Shown here: positions 1 to 8,350 of the stretch, one piece after another
Layout of the letters: the number at the start of each line of letters is the position of its first letter
Position numbering within the stretch: the stretch's first letter is position 1
Source of the DNA: Paenibacillus sp. 19GGS1-52
GTDB lineage: Bacteria > Bacillota > Bacilli > Paenibacillales > Paenibacillaceae
Length of the DNA: 64,000 nucleotides
NCBI RefSeq assembly: GCF_022369515.1
Contig: NZ_CP059724.1
Location: 3,782,001 to 3,846,000 of the forward strand
Direction of reading: 5' to 3'
The notes under the pieces: generated by a model
Databases searched by the model: none
What the model was told of the DNA's origin: nothing
Seen by the model: only the letters and a program-made list of their open reading frames with translations
Program-made: the position numbers and the translations under genes

Positions 1-1219
1 GTTGTCTTTTCTTGGCATACCACCGGGTTAATCGCTGCAAAATATACCAGTCCAACTTGGCTAATCTCTTTTGGCTGTAGTTCGTGTAGTAATAATTTCT
101 CCATCCTTGGATCTTTGGATTGAGCCATTTCACCTGTTCCGCAAACGATTTCGAGCGCATGCTCGGGGGAGCCAATCTTTCTTTGACCACCTCTCGAATG
201 CGTTCCTCTGCCTTTTTCGTTAGCCACTGTTGTGTGGTGTAGTACACCTTGCCTTGGGATGTTTCTGCTCTCGTTTTTCGGTGATGCATCCCCAAGAAGT
301 CGAATCCTTCGTCTCCCGTCCATAATCCTACAATGCGGGTTTTGGTCGGGTCTAGGGTTAACTCCAAACGCTCCATGATTTTGCGTATGAGCTCATACGC
401 ATGTTCGGCGTCCTTTTTCGTTTTGCAAACCACTACAAAGTCGTCTGCATACCTCGTGAGCTCCCCTACTCCTTTCCCGTGTTTCTCCCACAATTGGTCG
501 AAGTAATTTAGATAGATATTCGCAAGGAGCGGTGAAATCACGCCTCCTTGCGGAGTCCCTAAATCCGAGCGTCTTACCGTTCCTTCTTCCATAACTCCCG
601 CTTGTAGCCACTTCCTCATTAATTTCAGTATCCGCCTGTCATTGATACGCATTTGCACCAATTTCATAAGCTTTTCTTGATTAATGTTGTCGAAGTAGCC
701 TTGGATATCGACGTCGACTACCCAATTTCCTTTGCGGTTGCAGGCTTTACGAATACGTTCCAACGCCCCTTTAGCACTTCGTTTCGGGCGAAAACCGAAG
801 GATACTTCCTCAAAGTCGGCTTCAAAGATGGGCTCAATTACTAGTTTGGTTGCCATCTGTAGGACTCGATCGCGCACAGTGGGTATACCTAATGGCCTTT
901 GCTTGCCATCCTTCTTCGGGATATAGTGTCGCCGTACAGGTTGCGGATGGTAGTTGCCTTCTTTAAGCTCTCGCTCACAGGCCTTGAGAAACGGTATTTC
1001 TCCTTGTTCCTCAATATCTGCTAGCGTCACGGCATCTACTCCTGCGGCCCCCTTATTGGCTTTCACTCGCTTCCACGCTTCGCACAGTACATCCCACCGA
1101 TAGATCTTGTCATACAATGCATGGAATTTACGCTTTTTGTTCGCCTTGGCCGCATGACCTAGCTTTTCTTGGAGTTGTTGAACTTTTTCCTTGGGTGTCG
1201 TTAGCCGGTTGGCATTCAC
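1..1219 (-). CDS. ltrA: Group II intron reverse transcriptase/maturase (left-truncated)
   Basis: An open frame runs from a GTG at 1217-1219 to the window edge without a stop, giving about 406 visible codons. The start follows an in-frame TGA and a strong GGAGGAGG site (1229-1236, 9 bases away). Reverse-transcriptase blocks are clear: [28 protein letters not shown], the GTPQGG block, and the catalytic YADD in TRYADDFVV. The last 120 residues have the maturase (domain X) pattern FLGM...[14 protein letters not shown]. No endonuclease motif is reached before the edge. The protein would splice its host intron and copy it into DNA during retrohoming. The frame is intact as far as seen. Only the C-terminal end is missing. 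Confidence 0.93.
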   Translation of the reverse strand, partial: MNANRLTTPKEKVQQLQEKLGHAAKANKKRKFHALYDKIYRWDVLCEAWKRVKANKGAAGVDAVTLADIEEQGEIPFLKACERELKEGNYHPQPVRRHYIPKKDGKQRPLGIPTVRDRVLQMATKLVIEPIFEADFEEVSFGFRPKRSAKGALERIRKACNRKGNWVVDVDIQGYFDNINQEKLMKLVQMRINDRRILKLMRKWLQAGVMEEGTVRRSDLGTPQGGVISPLLANIYLNYFDQLWEKHGKGVGELTRYADDFVVVCKTKKDAEHAYELIRKIMERLELTLDPTKTRIVGLWTGDEGFDFLGMHHRKTRAETSQGKVYYTTQQWLTKKAEERIREVVKERLAPPSMRSKSFAEQVKWLNPKIQGWRNYYYTNYSQKRLAKLDWYILQRLTRWYAKKRQ

Positions 1220-1753
1220 TCACTCGTACCTCCTCCAAAAGCATAAACAAAGCAGGGCTCCTTCCCTCCCTAAGGTTATGTTGTCCTTAGGTTCTTCGGT
1301 ACTATGAGCCCCTCGGACTCCCTTCCCACAGACGTTTCACTTCGTCTTTTGGACTTATAGAGCGTCTCTTTACGGATTCCTAAAAAAAAAAAAAAATTCG
1401 TGTGGGGGAGGGTCTCCCCAGTTCACTGCATTATCTTTCAAACCCATGCCGTTCCCTATACGCCGGAGGATTCTTCACTGCTGCTCCAAGTTCTGCACAG
1501 TTTCCATGGCCTTCGTCTATATTCTCGAGACTCGGCACCCTCTTTTCCCCTTTGCAGGGCCTTTTTGACGACGCGGCAGGATTCACTTCATGTTGCGGCC
1601 TGGATTGTCGCTCGCCCTGTCTCTGACAGGTACTTTTGTCGATGCGCTTTTACACACAGATTTCTCCATGCGCAAGCATCCTAGCTACCAAGGTGGCTTG
1701 GCCCCTCCTTGGGTTGGACTTTCACCAACTAGATAATGCGTGCCTCTGGGCAC
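1..1753 (-). mobile_element. Group II intron, 5' part, bacterial class C-like
   Basis: Reading the minus strand, the intron appears to begin at about 1753 with GTGCCCAGAGGCAC, followed by the domain I pattern GTTGGTGAAAGTCCAAC. About 530 bases of structured leader precede the reverse transcriptase and include the typical GGGAGTCCGAGGGGCTCA stretch (near 1310-1330) and a run of 15 T (1382-1396). Insertion immediately 3' of a hairpin plus T tract is the known habit of class C introns. The exact 5' splice base could be 1753 or 1755. The 3' end lies beyond the window. Confidence 0.8.
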
Positions 1754-1754
1754 G

Positions 1755-1796
1755 CAAAAAAAATAAAAGCTACAAGAAAGTTACTTTCTTGTAGCT
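1755..1796 (-). terminator. Intrinsic terminator used as the group II intron target
   Basis: A perfect 13-bp stem (1768-1780 with 1784-1796) closes a 3-base loop. On the minus strand it is followed by TTTTATTTTTTTT, and the intron starts right after the T tract. On the plus strand the hairpin lacks a T tail, so it terminates minus-strand transcripts, presumably the sigma-factor operon. Confidence 0.8.
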
Positions 1797-2036
1797 CAAA
1801 TAAATACAGAAATCTAGCCCACTAGTGGAGTTAGATAAAGATATCCCGTTTGAGTTAAAAAGATATAGTAACTTTCTTGCATATAAAGAATAAAACACGC
1901 GAAAAATATCGCTCTGATTGTTTTATTATTTTATAAAATCAGCAAGAAAATTCCACATTATATCTTTCAACTCCATTCCGTTAATTAAGTTAACCTTAAC
2001 ATACCTCTTTTTGAATTTCAATAAAAGCCATTATTC
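1797..2036. other. Gene-free stretch between terminator and anti-sigma gene
   Basis: AT-rich sequence with no ORF that has a ribosome-binding site. It is presumably the 3' untranslated region of the sigma/anti-sigma operon leading to the terminator at 1768-1796. Confidence 0.5.
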
Positions 2037-3512
2037 CTACTTACTCGGCGACAACTCTATGGACTGTGTGTCCATAACCGGATTCCAATACCGCTCAATC
2101 TTTATGGTAAGCGGCTGTGGATATTCCAGTGCAGCTTCTCCAAAATTATAGCGAATCTCGTCCACCACCGTACCCTCTTTTGACCTACTAAAGCCGCCAA
2201 AGTTGATTGACGAAAATTTTTTGTTCACTGTTTGATGTACTTGGCCCTCTGCATCGGTATAGCTGCTGGGCAAGCTCATGCTGAAGCTGCTCGAAAATGG
2301 ATCATTTGTAGACTTGCGCCGTAACAGGATTTCTCCTGCTTCTGCGTGTTCTGCAGGATCGGGCTCAACAACTACTAGATCGCTTCCCGGAGCTTCTATA
2401 ATTTGTTTTTTATTGAGATCGACTACAATTTTCAAACGATCCTTGTCTTGCGCCGCGATTCCGGCTATTTTCAATGCAACCGAATCTAATGGTCCAGCTA
2501 GACTCTTTTTGAAAATAAGTGTGGCCTTGGAGTTATCTGAATATACTTCTGAATTATAAGATGTGAGTAGGTCTGGATAGTATAATTTTTCGGTGTGATC
2601 CCCGCTTTTACCGATCAGAACCGGATTAATCCACTCGAAAATTTGTTTGTCATTGCTCTTGTCATACTCCAGATCCACATAAGTACTCAGCGGAGTATAC
2701 AATAATTGCTTCACAATAATCTTTTGTCCGCCCACGGTCAATGTCTGCTCTGGATAAATTGCATAGTTCTGGTTATTTAACATATCAGGATTAAGTTTGA
2801 AGGTAACATCCAGGCTCGTCCGGTACTTGTTGCTGCTGGAAAATAGTGCCTCATCAGAGGTTTCTGTAAGAATGATACCCAGCTTCGCATCCTGCGAATA
2901 TTGTCTTGAGGGCAATAGGTTGGTTGAGTAAATATAATTTACGGTTTGACCCGCCCGAAGCCGGTTGTCGCCAGGCAGAATTTCCAACGATGTTCCCTTA
3001 CGCGGGTAGGGGTCCTGATAAGTGCCGAAGTGGAGCGAGAAATCCGCATGTACTACTTCCTTATCTGTATTGTTCTGGACGCTGTATAGGACAAACACTT
3101 TGCGGCCGTCTGTAACAGCACCGGATACGTCGATACGGAAACCTTTTTTCTCTGCGCTCTGGCGAATCTGCTTTACGAGATTCTGTTCCAAGGCACTTGC
3201 AAGGGCGGGATCTAGCACAGAATCCTCACGGTAAGCTTTGAAATCATCCCAATGTTCAGTGCTGGCTGTTTGCAGCGAAGGTTCATCCTTTACTTCGATC
3301 GGCAATCCGCTGAAGGGAAATAGGAGCAGAACTGCTGCCACAGCTGCAATCGCACCCATTCCTAATGAAAACATGCGCTTTCGGGAACGCTTCTTTCCCC
3401 GATTGATTCCATCTCGCATGGCATTATAAATTTTCATTTCTTGAATCATTTCGGTATTTTCTTTTACTTCATGGGCATTCTGCCGTAGAATCCGTTCTTC
3501 TTTTTCTACCAC
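2037..3512 (-). CDS. DUF4179-type membrane protein, putative anti-sigma factor
   Basis: A 491-residue protein starting at GTG, 8 bases after GGAGG. The first 45 residues are charged and would be cytoplasmic (MVEKEERILRQNAHEVKENT). One membrane segment follows at about 47-70, then a large extracellular part with DUF4179/DUF5643-like beta-rich sequence. Its gene starts 14 bases after the stop of the ECF sigma gene, so the two are co-transcribed. In Paenibacillus and Bacillus such pairs are sigma factor plus membrane anti-sigma or sensor. By analogy the N-terminus would hold the sigma factor at the membrane until an envelope signal releases it. The partner role is inferred from gene order and topology only. 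Confidence 0.75.
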   Translation of the reverse strand: MVEKEERILRQNAHEVKENTEMIQEMKIYNAMRDGINRGKKRSRKRMFSLGMGAIAAVAAVLLLFPFSGLPIEVKDEPSLQTASTEHWDDFKAYREDSVLDPALASALEQNLVKQIRQSAEKKGFRIDVSGAVTDGRKVFVLYSVQNNTDKEVVHADFSLHFGTYQDPYPRKGTSLEILPGDNRLRAGQTVNYIYSTNLLPSRQYSQDAKLGIILTETSDEALFSSSNKYRTSLDVTFKLNPDMLNNQNYAIYPEQTLTVGGQKIIVKQLLYTPLSTYVDLEYDKSNDKQIFEWINPVLIGKSGDHTEKLYYPDLLTSYNSEVYSDNSKATLIFKKSLAGPLDSVALKIAGIAAQDKDRLKIVVDLNKKQIIEAPGSDLVVVEPDPAEHAEAGEILLRRKSTNDPFSSSFSMSLPSSYTDAEGQVHQTVNKKFSSINFGGFSRSKEGTVVDEIRYNFGEAALEYPQPLTIKIERYWNPVMDTQSIELSPSK

Positions 3513-3526
3513 TCCATTCGCCTCCT

Positions 3527-4036
3527 TTAGAGATATTTCCGCAGCTGTCCGAGTCCTTCACGCAACCAGGTTTTGATCGTGCCTTCGGGTTTATTCAGCA
3601 CTTCGGCTATTTGGGTGGTTGTCATATCCTGATAATATTTCAGGATCACAGCATGCCGATATCGCGGCTTCATCCGTTTCATCGCCCGTTCGAGGTCGAT
3701 TCGTTCATTGCTCTTCATTTCCTGAGCGGCTTCCTCCACCAGCTTCTCTGTTGGAAACACCCGTTTTTTACGGCGCAGTTCATCCATGCAACAGTTGATA
3801 GTAATCCGCATCACCCAAGGCGTAAACACCTGCTCGTCCTTCAGCTTTTTGCGCTTCATCCATGCCCGGCAGGACGCTTCCTGCACCACTTCCAATGCGT
3901 CGGCTTCCGTTCTCAGGTAACTGAAGGCAATTGCATACATTTTTCGATGTTCGACGTACAGGCGTTCAAAAAAAGTTTCTTCATCCATCCGCGCAAAATT
4001 CGTCAATCTGACCTCGTCCAATGTATTTCCCACCAT
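3527..4036 (-). CDS. ECF RNA polymerase sigma factor
   Basis: A 169-residue sigma-70 family protein of ECF size. Region 2 is at about 20-90 (FFERLYVEHRKMYAIAFSYL, then EVVQEASCRAWM). A region 4 helix-turn-helix is at about 115-165 (KYYQDMTTTQIAEVLNKPEG, then TIKTWLREG). The ATG follows GGGGGAG by about 7 bases. It leads a two-gene operon with the DUF4179 protein, which is probably its regulator. The target promoters cannot be read here. Confidence 0.9.
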   Translation of the reverse strand: MVGNTLDEVRLTNFARMDEETFFERLYVEHRKMYAIAFSYLRTEADALEVVQEASCRAWMKRKKLKDEQVFTPWVMRITINCCMDELRRKKRVFPTEKLVEEAAQEMKSNERIDLERAMKRMKPRYRHAVILKYYQDMTTTQIAEVLNKPEGTIKTWLREGLGQLRKYL

Positions 4037-4281
4037 TCACCACTCCCCCTATTTTTATAAGTGCTGGCATTGGGAAGAAGTCATCTAAATCATGTACTTA
4101 TAAGTAAGACGCAGTTCGACGGGAAAAAGATTGGTTTTTCTCATCTACAACACACGAAAAAAGCTGGCATTTCCTACGCCAGGAATTACCAGTAGTCAGA
4201 AAAAAATAATGTTTTAGGCTGGAAAATAAAGTGTGTGGTAAACTATTCGAAGCACGGCACTTGAGAGGGATGAAAGCAACA

Positions 4282-5220
4282 ATGAAAGAGTCATTAGTTA
4301 AACAAGCAGCTCGAATTGCAGGCGATTTTCTTCAGGAACAACTAAAATCTTCCTTTCAGATCATAGGCAAAGGCATCACAAATCAGGTTTGCGTAGTTGA
4401 AACAGAGTTTCATAAAGTTGTTGTCCGTATGAACGATGAAAATATGTTTCCAAGCTTTATCAAAGAAAAATGGTGTATCGAGCAAGCAGCCGCAGTTGGC
4501 ATTCCGGGACCTGAGGTATTATCCATTGGTATAGTTGATGAAACCGCATATATGATTCAAGCCTTTATTGAGGGAGACAACGGTTTAGACAGCACAGTAC
4601 CCAAGTCTTATATTTGGAGAACACTGGGCGAATATGCCAAGCTTATTCATTCTATTCAGGTGAAAGGATATGGGGAAAATCTGATCGATCCAGTCCATGG
4701 TGAGTTTCAGTCACCATCACATGCTGGATCAGACGGTAGTTGGCAAGGGTATGTGCAACATAACATCAATAGTCTGACTGAGCATGATCGCCTGATTGAG
4801 CTTGGAGTAATGACTCATATGGAATCGCAGAAAATAAAAAACCTATTTGAAGATTTAAAGAGTGAAACGTTCCGTTTCGGCTTAAACCATGGAGATATCT
4901 CTTTGAAGAATACGATTGTCAATCAGGCAAACCAAGTTATATTGCTGGATTGGAATGCGAAAGTAAGCGTGGTACCCCATGCAACTGTTGCTCAATTGAT
5001 GCATTACCAAATTCTAGGGTTAGAAGAAAGCCCAAATGTTGAAGAATTCAAAGCCTTTATAGACGGATATGGAATAAGTGGAAAAGATCTTTCTGACATA
5101 AGGCATTATCTACTATTAAGGGCTTTCGATAACCTCAGGTGGGCTATGGATCGGAGTCCTGAACTAATTGAACCCTATGCTGCATTCGCGAAACAAGTAG
5201 TAGACATTATTATGGATTAG
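4282..5220 (+). CDS. Aminoglycoside phosphotransferase (APH) family kinase
   Basis: The protein has an APH/choline-kinase fold. The N-lobe is in the first 100 residues. The catalytic loop is NHGDISLKN, where the Asp is the base and the Asn binds metal. The second metal site is LLDWN. The frame is open from a GTG at 4231, but GAGAGGGA (4263-4270) best serves the ATG at 4282, giving 312 residues. It is the only plus-strand gene in this part. Substrates in this family include aminoglycosides, choline, homoserine and sugars. Nothing nearby points to one, so resistance should not be assumed. Confidence 0.8.
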   Translation: MKESLVKQAARIAGDFLQEQLKSSFQIIGKGITNQVCVVETEFHKVVVRMNDENMFPSFIKEKWCIEQAAAVGIPGPEVLSIGIVDETAYMIQAFIEGDNGLDSTVPKSYIWRTLGEYAKLIHSIQVKGYGENLIDPVHGEFQSPSHAGSDGSWQGYVQHNINSLTEHDRLIELGVMTHMESQKIKNLFEDLKSETFRFGLNHGDISLKNTIVNQANQVILLDWNAKVSVVPHATVAQLMHYQILGLEESPNVEEFKAFIDGYGISGKDLSDIRHYLLLRAFDNLRWAMDRSPELIEPYAAFAKQVVDIIMD

Positions 5221-5285
5221 TAGATTTGAGCATTCCACATCCCTTAGAGTATTCGTGAAATTATCGAACGATCCTGCCTGTCAGC

Positions 5286-7601
5286 TCAACTCGGATCAAA
5301 ATCCGCAACGATTAACATATCCATATGACGGGCGTGCCGGAGTAGATAATGAATGAAACTTGCTTTAAATAACGTACGCCATAGCGGTTTCCGTGACTGC
5401 CCGATGATAAGCTGGGTCGTCTGCACTTCGTTCATTCTGTTTAACAAATGTTGATGTACGTTGGTGCTGCTTCCAGCCTCGGTTATCTCCATCTTTCCAC
5501 CCAGTCGTTCCGCCAGATGCCGCAGCACGTCCAGCCGCTTCTGCTCCTCAGGCGTTCGTATCGCACCGCAATGTACATAATGGACATACCATTCCGCTTT
5601 CAAACGATGTGCGATGCGGAATCCGCGGCGGATCAGTCGTTCTGCTCGTGGTTCCAAGTCCACACAGACGAAGATCACCTCGCGCCTGCTCCAAGGCCCC
5701 CTTAAAGACGTATCCCGATCCCATGCCTCCAGCCGTTCGTCTACATCATCCGCAATTTCGCGGAGGGCCAGCTCACGCAGCGCAATTAGATTACCCATCT
5801 TAAAAAAGGATTCCAGCGCCTGATTCACTTTCTCGGTTGCGTAAATTTTCCCTTCCCGCATCCTCCCCTGCAGCATTTGCGGAGTTACGTCGATCAGCTC
5901 TACCTCACTCGCCATTCGCAATATTGCATCTGGCACGGTTTCGCGAACCCGAATACCGGTTAACTGTGCCACCGCGTCGTTTAAACTTTCCAGATGTTGA
6001 ACATTCACAGTAGTTATGACCGATATACCGTTTTCCAATAAGCGGATAACATCCTCATATCGTTTTTTGGTCTGACTGCCAGGGACGTTGGTATGCGCTA
6101 ATTCATCAACCAGTACGACCTCAGGATGGCGGGCGATAATCGCATCTGTGTCCATTTCTTCCAGCTGAGTTGACTGATATTGAATCTTAGCCCGCGGGAT
6201 AATCGTTAGTCCGCCGATTTGACCTTTGGTTTCCTGCCTGCCGTGCGTTTCCAGCAGACCGATGACAACATCTATATTCTTGTTCAGAAGTAGATTACCC
6301 TCCTGCAGCATTTTGTAGGTTTTGCCTACTCCGGGAGCCGCCCCGATATACACTTTGAAGGTGCCCCGGTGTATCTTATCAATCTTCTGTTGTAGTTCTT
6401 CGCTACTCAACCGATGAAAAGGCAATTTAGTCCCTTTCGGATTCGGTTTGATGGGCAATATCCGCTCCCCTTCCTGCTCAGCCCGGTCTGCCATCAGAAA
6501 CACATCAATATTTCGTGTTTCTCGCAATACACGGTTCGCGATGGAGCCTTGCCACTTTTCCTGCCAACGACTCTTATTGGAGTGGCCCATGACGATTCGC
6601 GTCACGTTATTTTGAATCGCAAAACGTACTAATACGGAAGGAAGCTGACGCAGATGGGTTAGTTGAATCTCACTAAATTTGGCATCCACGCGCTCTACAA
6701 GCTTCACTATTGAACGTTTGAAGGTTTGCTGTTCCTTCGTCAGTGGTCGATTTGGCATAACAAAGGTCACTACAATGAGATCACCACCCAGCCGCTTGGC
6801 GATTTGTTGACCTCTTCTCACATAGAGTGAACCGTTCCAGTGGTACTGCGTGGATACCAGTATCCGCTCAGTAGCGCCCGAAGGGCCAATGAGTCCCTGA
6901 ACTTCCCGATGTTTTTCAAGAGAATCATTGACTCCTTCTGCTACCAAACGTAGTGACAATTCACGGAGCACACCGAGATTTCCACGGGCGGACAAAGCGG
7001 GATGCGTCTCACCACCCAGTACACCTTCCTCGATACGCTTCAGAATGGTTTCCGGTGATACATCGATTAAGCGCACTTCATCCGCAATTTCTAGTGTATT
7101 TAAAGGCACCGTTTCTTCCGCGCGAATTCCCGTCATTTGAAATATGATCTCGCCCACTCCTGCCAATTCATAAACATTGATGGTCGTAATCACGCTGATA
7201 CCGTTGCTCATCAAATAACGAATATCTTCCAGCCGTGTGGGAAAACGGGCATCTATGCGATTTCGATGAGCCAGGCCATCCACCAGCAGAACCTCAGGAT
7301 TACGTTCTAATAGAGCTTCCAAAGGAAGATCTTTTTGCTCCTTGCCATCCTTCCACCAATGGATACTCGGGACACGTTCCAGATCCACGAGCTGCGAAAC
7401 GGTTTCCACTCGTTGCATGGTAGATACGGCACTGATGACTACATCGATCCCTTGCTGCTTCAAAAGCTTGCCTTCCTCCAGCATATTGTATGTTTTTCCC
7501 GATCCGCTGACGGAGCCGATAATGATCTTCAGCCTGCCCTGATGCAGCCGGTATATGGAATACAAGATTTCTTCCGGGGTCTTTCGTTTGTATGGCGCCA
7601 T
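5286..7601 (-). CDS. Double KdpD-sensor/Usp protein without a kinase domain
   Basis: A 771-residue soluble protein built as KdpD-Usp-KdpD-Usp. Module 1 has the P-loop GSVSGSGKT (residues 29-37) and a degenerate second motif LLVDGLAHRN. A UspA-like domain follows at about 245-375. Module 2 begins near 400 with P-loop GAAPGVGKT, canonical LVDELAHTN and TTVNVQHLESLND, and ends with a second Usp domain to residue 771. There are no membrane segments and no histidine-kinase or ATPase domain, all of which are present in the full KdpD at 15150. The ATG follows AAAGGAG. It is the last gene of the kdpFABC operon, 90 bases after kdpC. The position suggests a regulator of the Kdp pump or of KdpDE, perhaps binding a nucleotide through its Usp domains as shown for some KdpD proteins. 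Confidence 0.85.
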   Translation of the reverse strand: MAPYKRKTPEEILYSIYRLHQGRLKIIIGSVSGSGKTYNMLEEGKLLKQQGIDVVISAVSTMQRVETVSQLVDLERVPSIHWWKDGKEQKDLPLEALLERNPEVLLVDGLAHRNRIDARFPTRLEDIRYLMSNGISVITTINVYELAGVGEIIFQMTGIRAEETVPLNTLEIADEVRLIDVSPETILKRIEEGVLGGETHPALSARGNLGVLRELSLRLVAEGVNDSLEKHREVQGLIGPSGATERILVSTQYHWNGSLYVRRGQQIAKRLGGDLIVVTFVMPNRPLTKEQQTFKRSIVKLVERVDAKFSEIQLTHLRQLPSVLVRFAIQNNVTRIVMGHSNKSRWQEKWQGSIANRVLRETRNIDVFLMADRAEQEGERILPIKPNPKGTKLPFHRLSSEELQQKIDKIHRGTFKVYIGAAPGVGKTYKMLQEGNLLLNKNIDVVIGLLETHGRQETKGQIGGLTIIPRAKIQYQSTQLEEMDTDAIIARHPEVVLVDELAHTNVPGSQTKKRYEDVIRLLENGISVITTVNVQHLESLNDAVAQLTGIRVRETVPDAILRMASEVELIDVTPQMLQGRMREGKIYATEKVNQALESFFKMGNLIALRELALREIADDVDERLEAWDRDTSLRGPWSRREVIFVCVDLEPRAERLIRRGFRIAHRLKAEWYVHYVHCGAIRTPEEQKRLDVLRHLAERLGGKMEITEAGSSTNVHQHLLNRMNEVQTTQLIIGQSRKPLWRTLFKASFIHYLLRHARHMDMLIVADFDPS

Positions 7602-7652
7602 TTATGAAACTCCTTTCGCGAAAGCGATACTCCAAAGACCAAACCGAAAACT

Positions 7653-7681
7653 ACCCTGACCGCCAACTGCGCGGGCAGGGT
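7653..7681 (-). promoter_or_regulatory. Hairpin between kdpC and the KdpD-like gene
   Basis: ACCCTG (7653-7658) pairs with CAGGGT (7676-7681), and an inner CCGC/GCGG pairing adds four base pairs. On the minus strand it is followed by TAGTTTTCGG, a weak T tail. It could lower transcription into the last gene or stabilise the kdp message. This is seen in sequence only. Confidence 0.4.
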
Positions 7682-7691
7682 GTGAGCCGAA

Positions 7692-8315
7692 CTATTTCGT
7701 CGACATTTCCGATAAAGCCATATTCAGCTTCAACACATTGACACGTTCCTCACCAAACAAACCAAGATCGCGGCCTTTGGTACACTTCGCCACTAAATCC
7801 TCCAGTTGCGAAGCTGGAATACCGGTCAGGTTACTAATCCGCGGAATCTGCACAATCGCCGAAGCTGGAGTAATATCAGGATCAAGTCCTGAACCTGAAT
7901 TGGTAATCAGATCTACCGGAAGTTTATTCAAGGGCACTTCGGGATTATCCAACTGCCACTGGGTAATGAAATCCTTTGTTCGCTGCAGCATATCCGGATT
8001 TGATGGTCCGTAGTTGTTGGAGCCGGAAGCTTCGGCTTTATAATCAATACTGGATACCCGGCCATGGAACAGCGCCGGATCTGTAAAGTTCTGGCCGATC
8101 AATTCCGAGCCCACAACGACTCCGGCATTATTGGTGAGTAGACTGCCATTGGCCTGTGACGGCATCACAACTTGGGCAATCGCTGTGGTAGCCAAGGGAT
8201 AAATGATCCCGCAGAGTACAATAAAGACCACACTAAGCCGCACCACCATCAAGAAATAAGCACCTTTGGACATGGATTGCTGCTCTTCTTCCAGTTCGAT
8301 AGAGTTCACCATCAT
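7692..8315 (-). CDS. kdpC: K+-transporting ATPase KdpC subunit
   Basis: The 207 residues begin with a charged tail, then one membrane segment at about 22-48 (VVRLSVVFIVLCGIIYPLAT), then an extracytoplasmic domain. KdpC signatures include GSELIGQNFTDPALFHGR, the SxxSGSNNYGPSNPD-like stretch and SGSGLDPDITPASA. KdpC bridges and stabilises KdpA and KdpB in the high-affinity K+ pump. The ATG follows GGGTGACAGT. Its gene is 35 bases downstream of kdpB. Confidence 0.96.
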   Translation of the reverse strand: MMVNSIELEEEQQSMSKGAYFLMVVRLSVVFIVLCGIIYPLATTAIAQVVMPSQANGSLLTNNAGVVVGSELIGQNFTDPALFHGRVSSIDYKAEASGSNNYGPSNPDMLQRTKDFITQWQLDNPEVPLNKLPVDLITNSGSGLDPDITPASAIVQIPRISNLTGIPASQLEDLVAKCTKGRDLGLFGEERVNVLKLNMALSEMSTK

Positions 8316-8350
8316 ACTGTCACCCTTTTCTGTCTATAGTTAATATACTG

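Noticed and set aside
1382..1396. A15 run as an assembly fault or poly-A retroelement tail
   Set aside because: It lies within the structured leader of the group II intron, between recognised intron motifs, and is compatible with a loop in the intron RNA.
4037..4230. Autoregulated ECF promoter before the sigma factor gene
   Set aside because: GAGAAA and CGTC are present on the minus strand, but neither the -35 match nor the spacing fits known ECF promoters well enough.
4231..5220. Aminoglycoside resistance gene
   Set aside because: The fold is APH-like, but this superfamily is broad and no resistance context or specific signature is visible.
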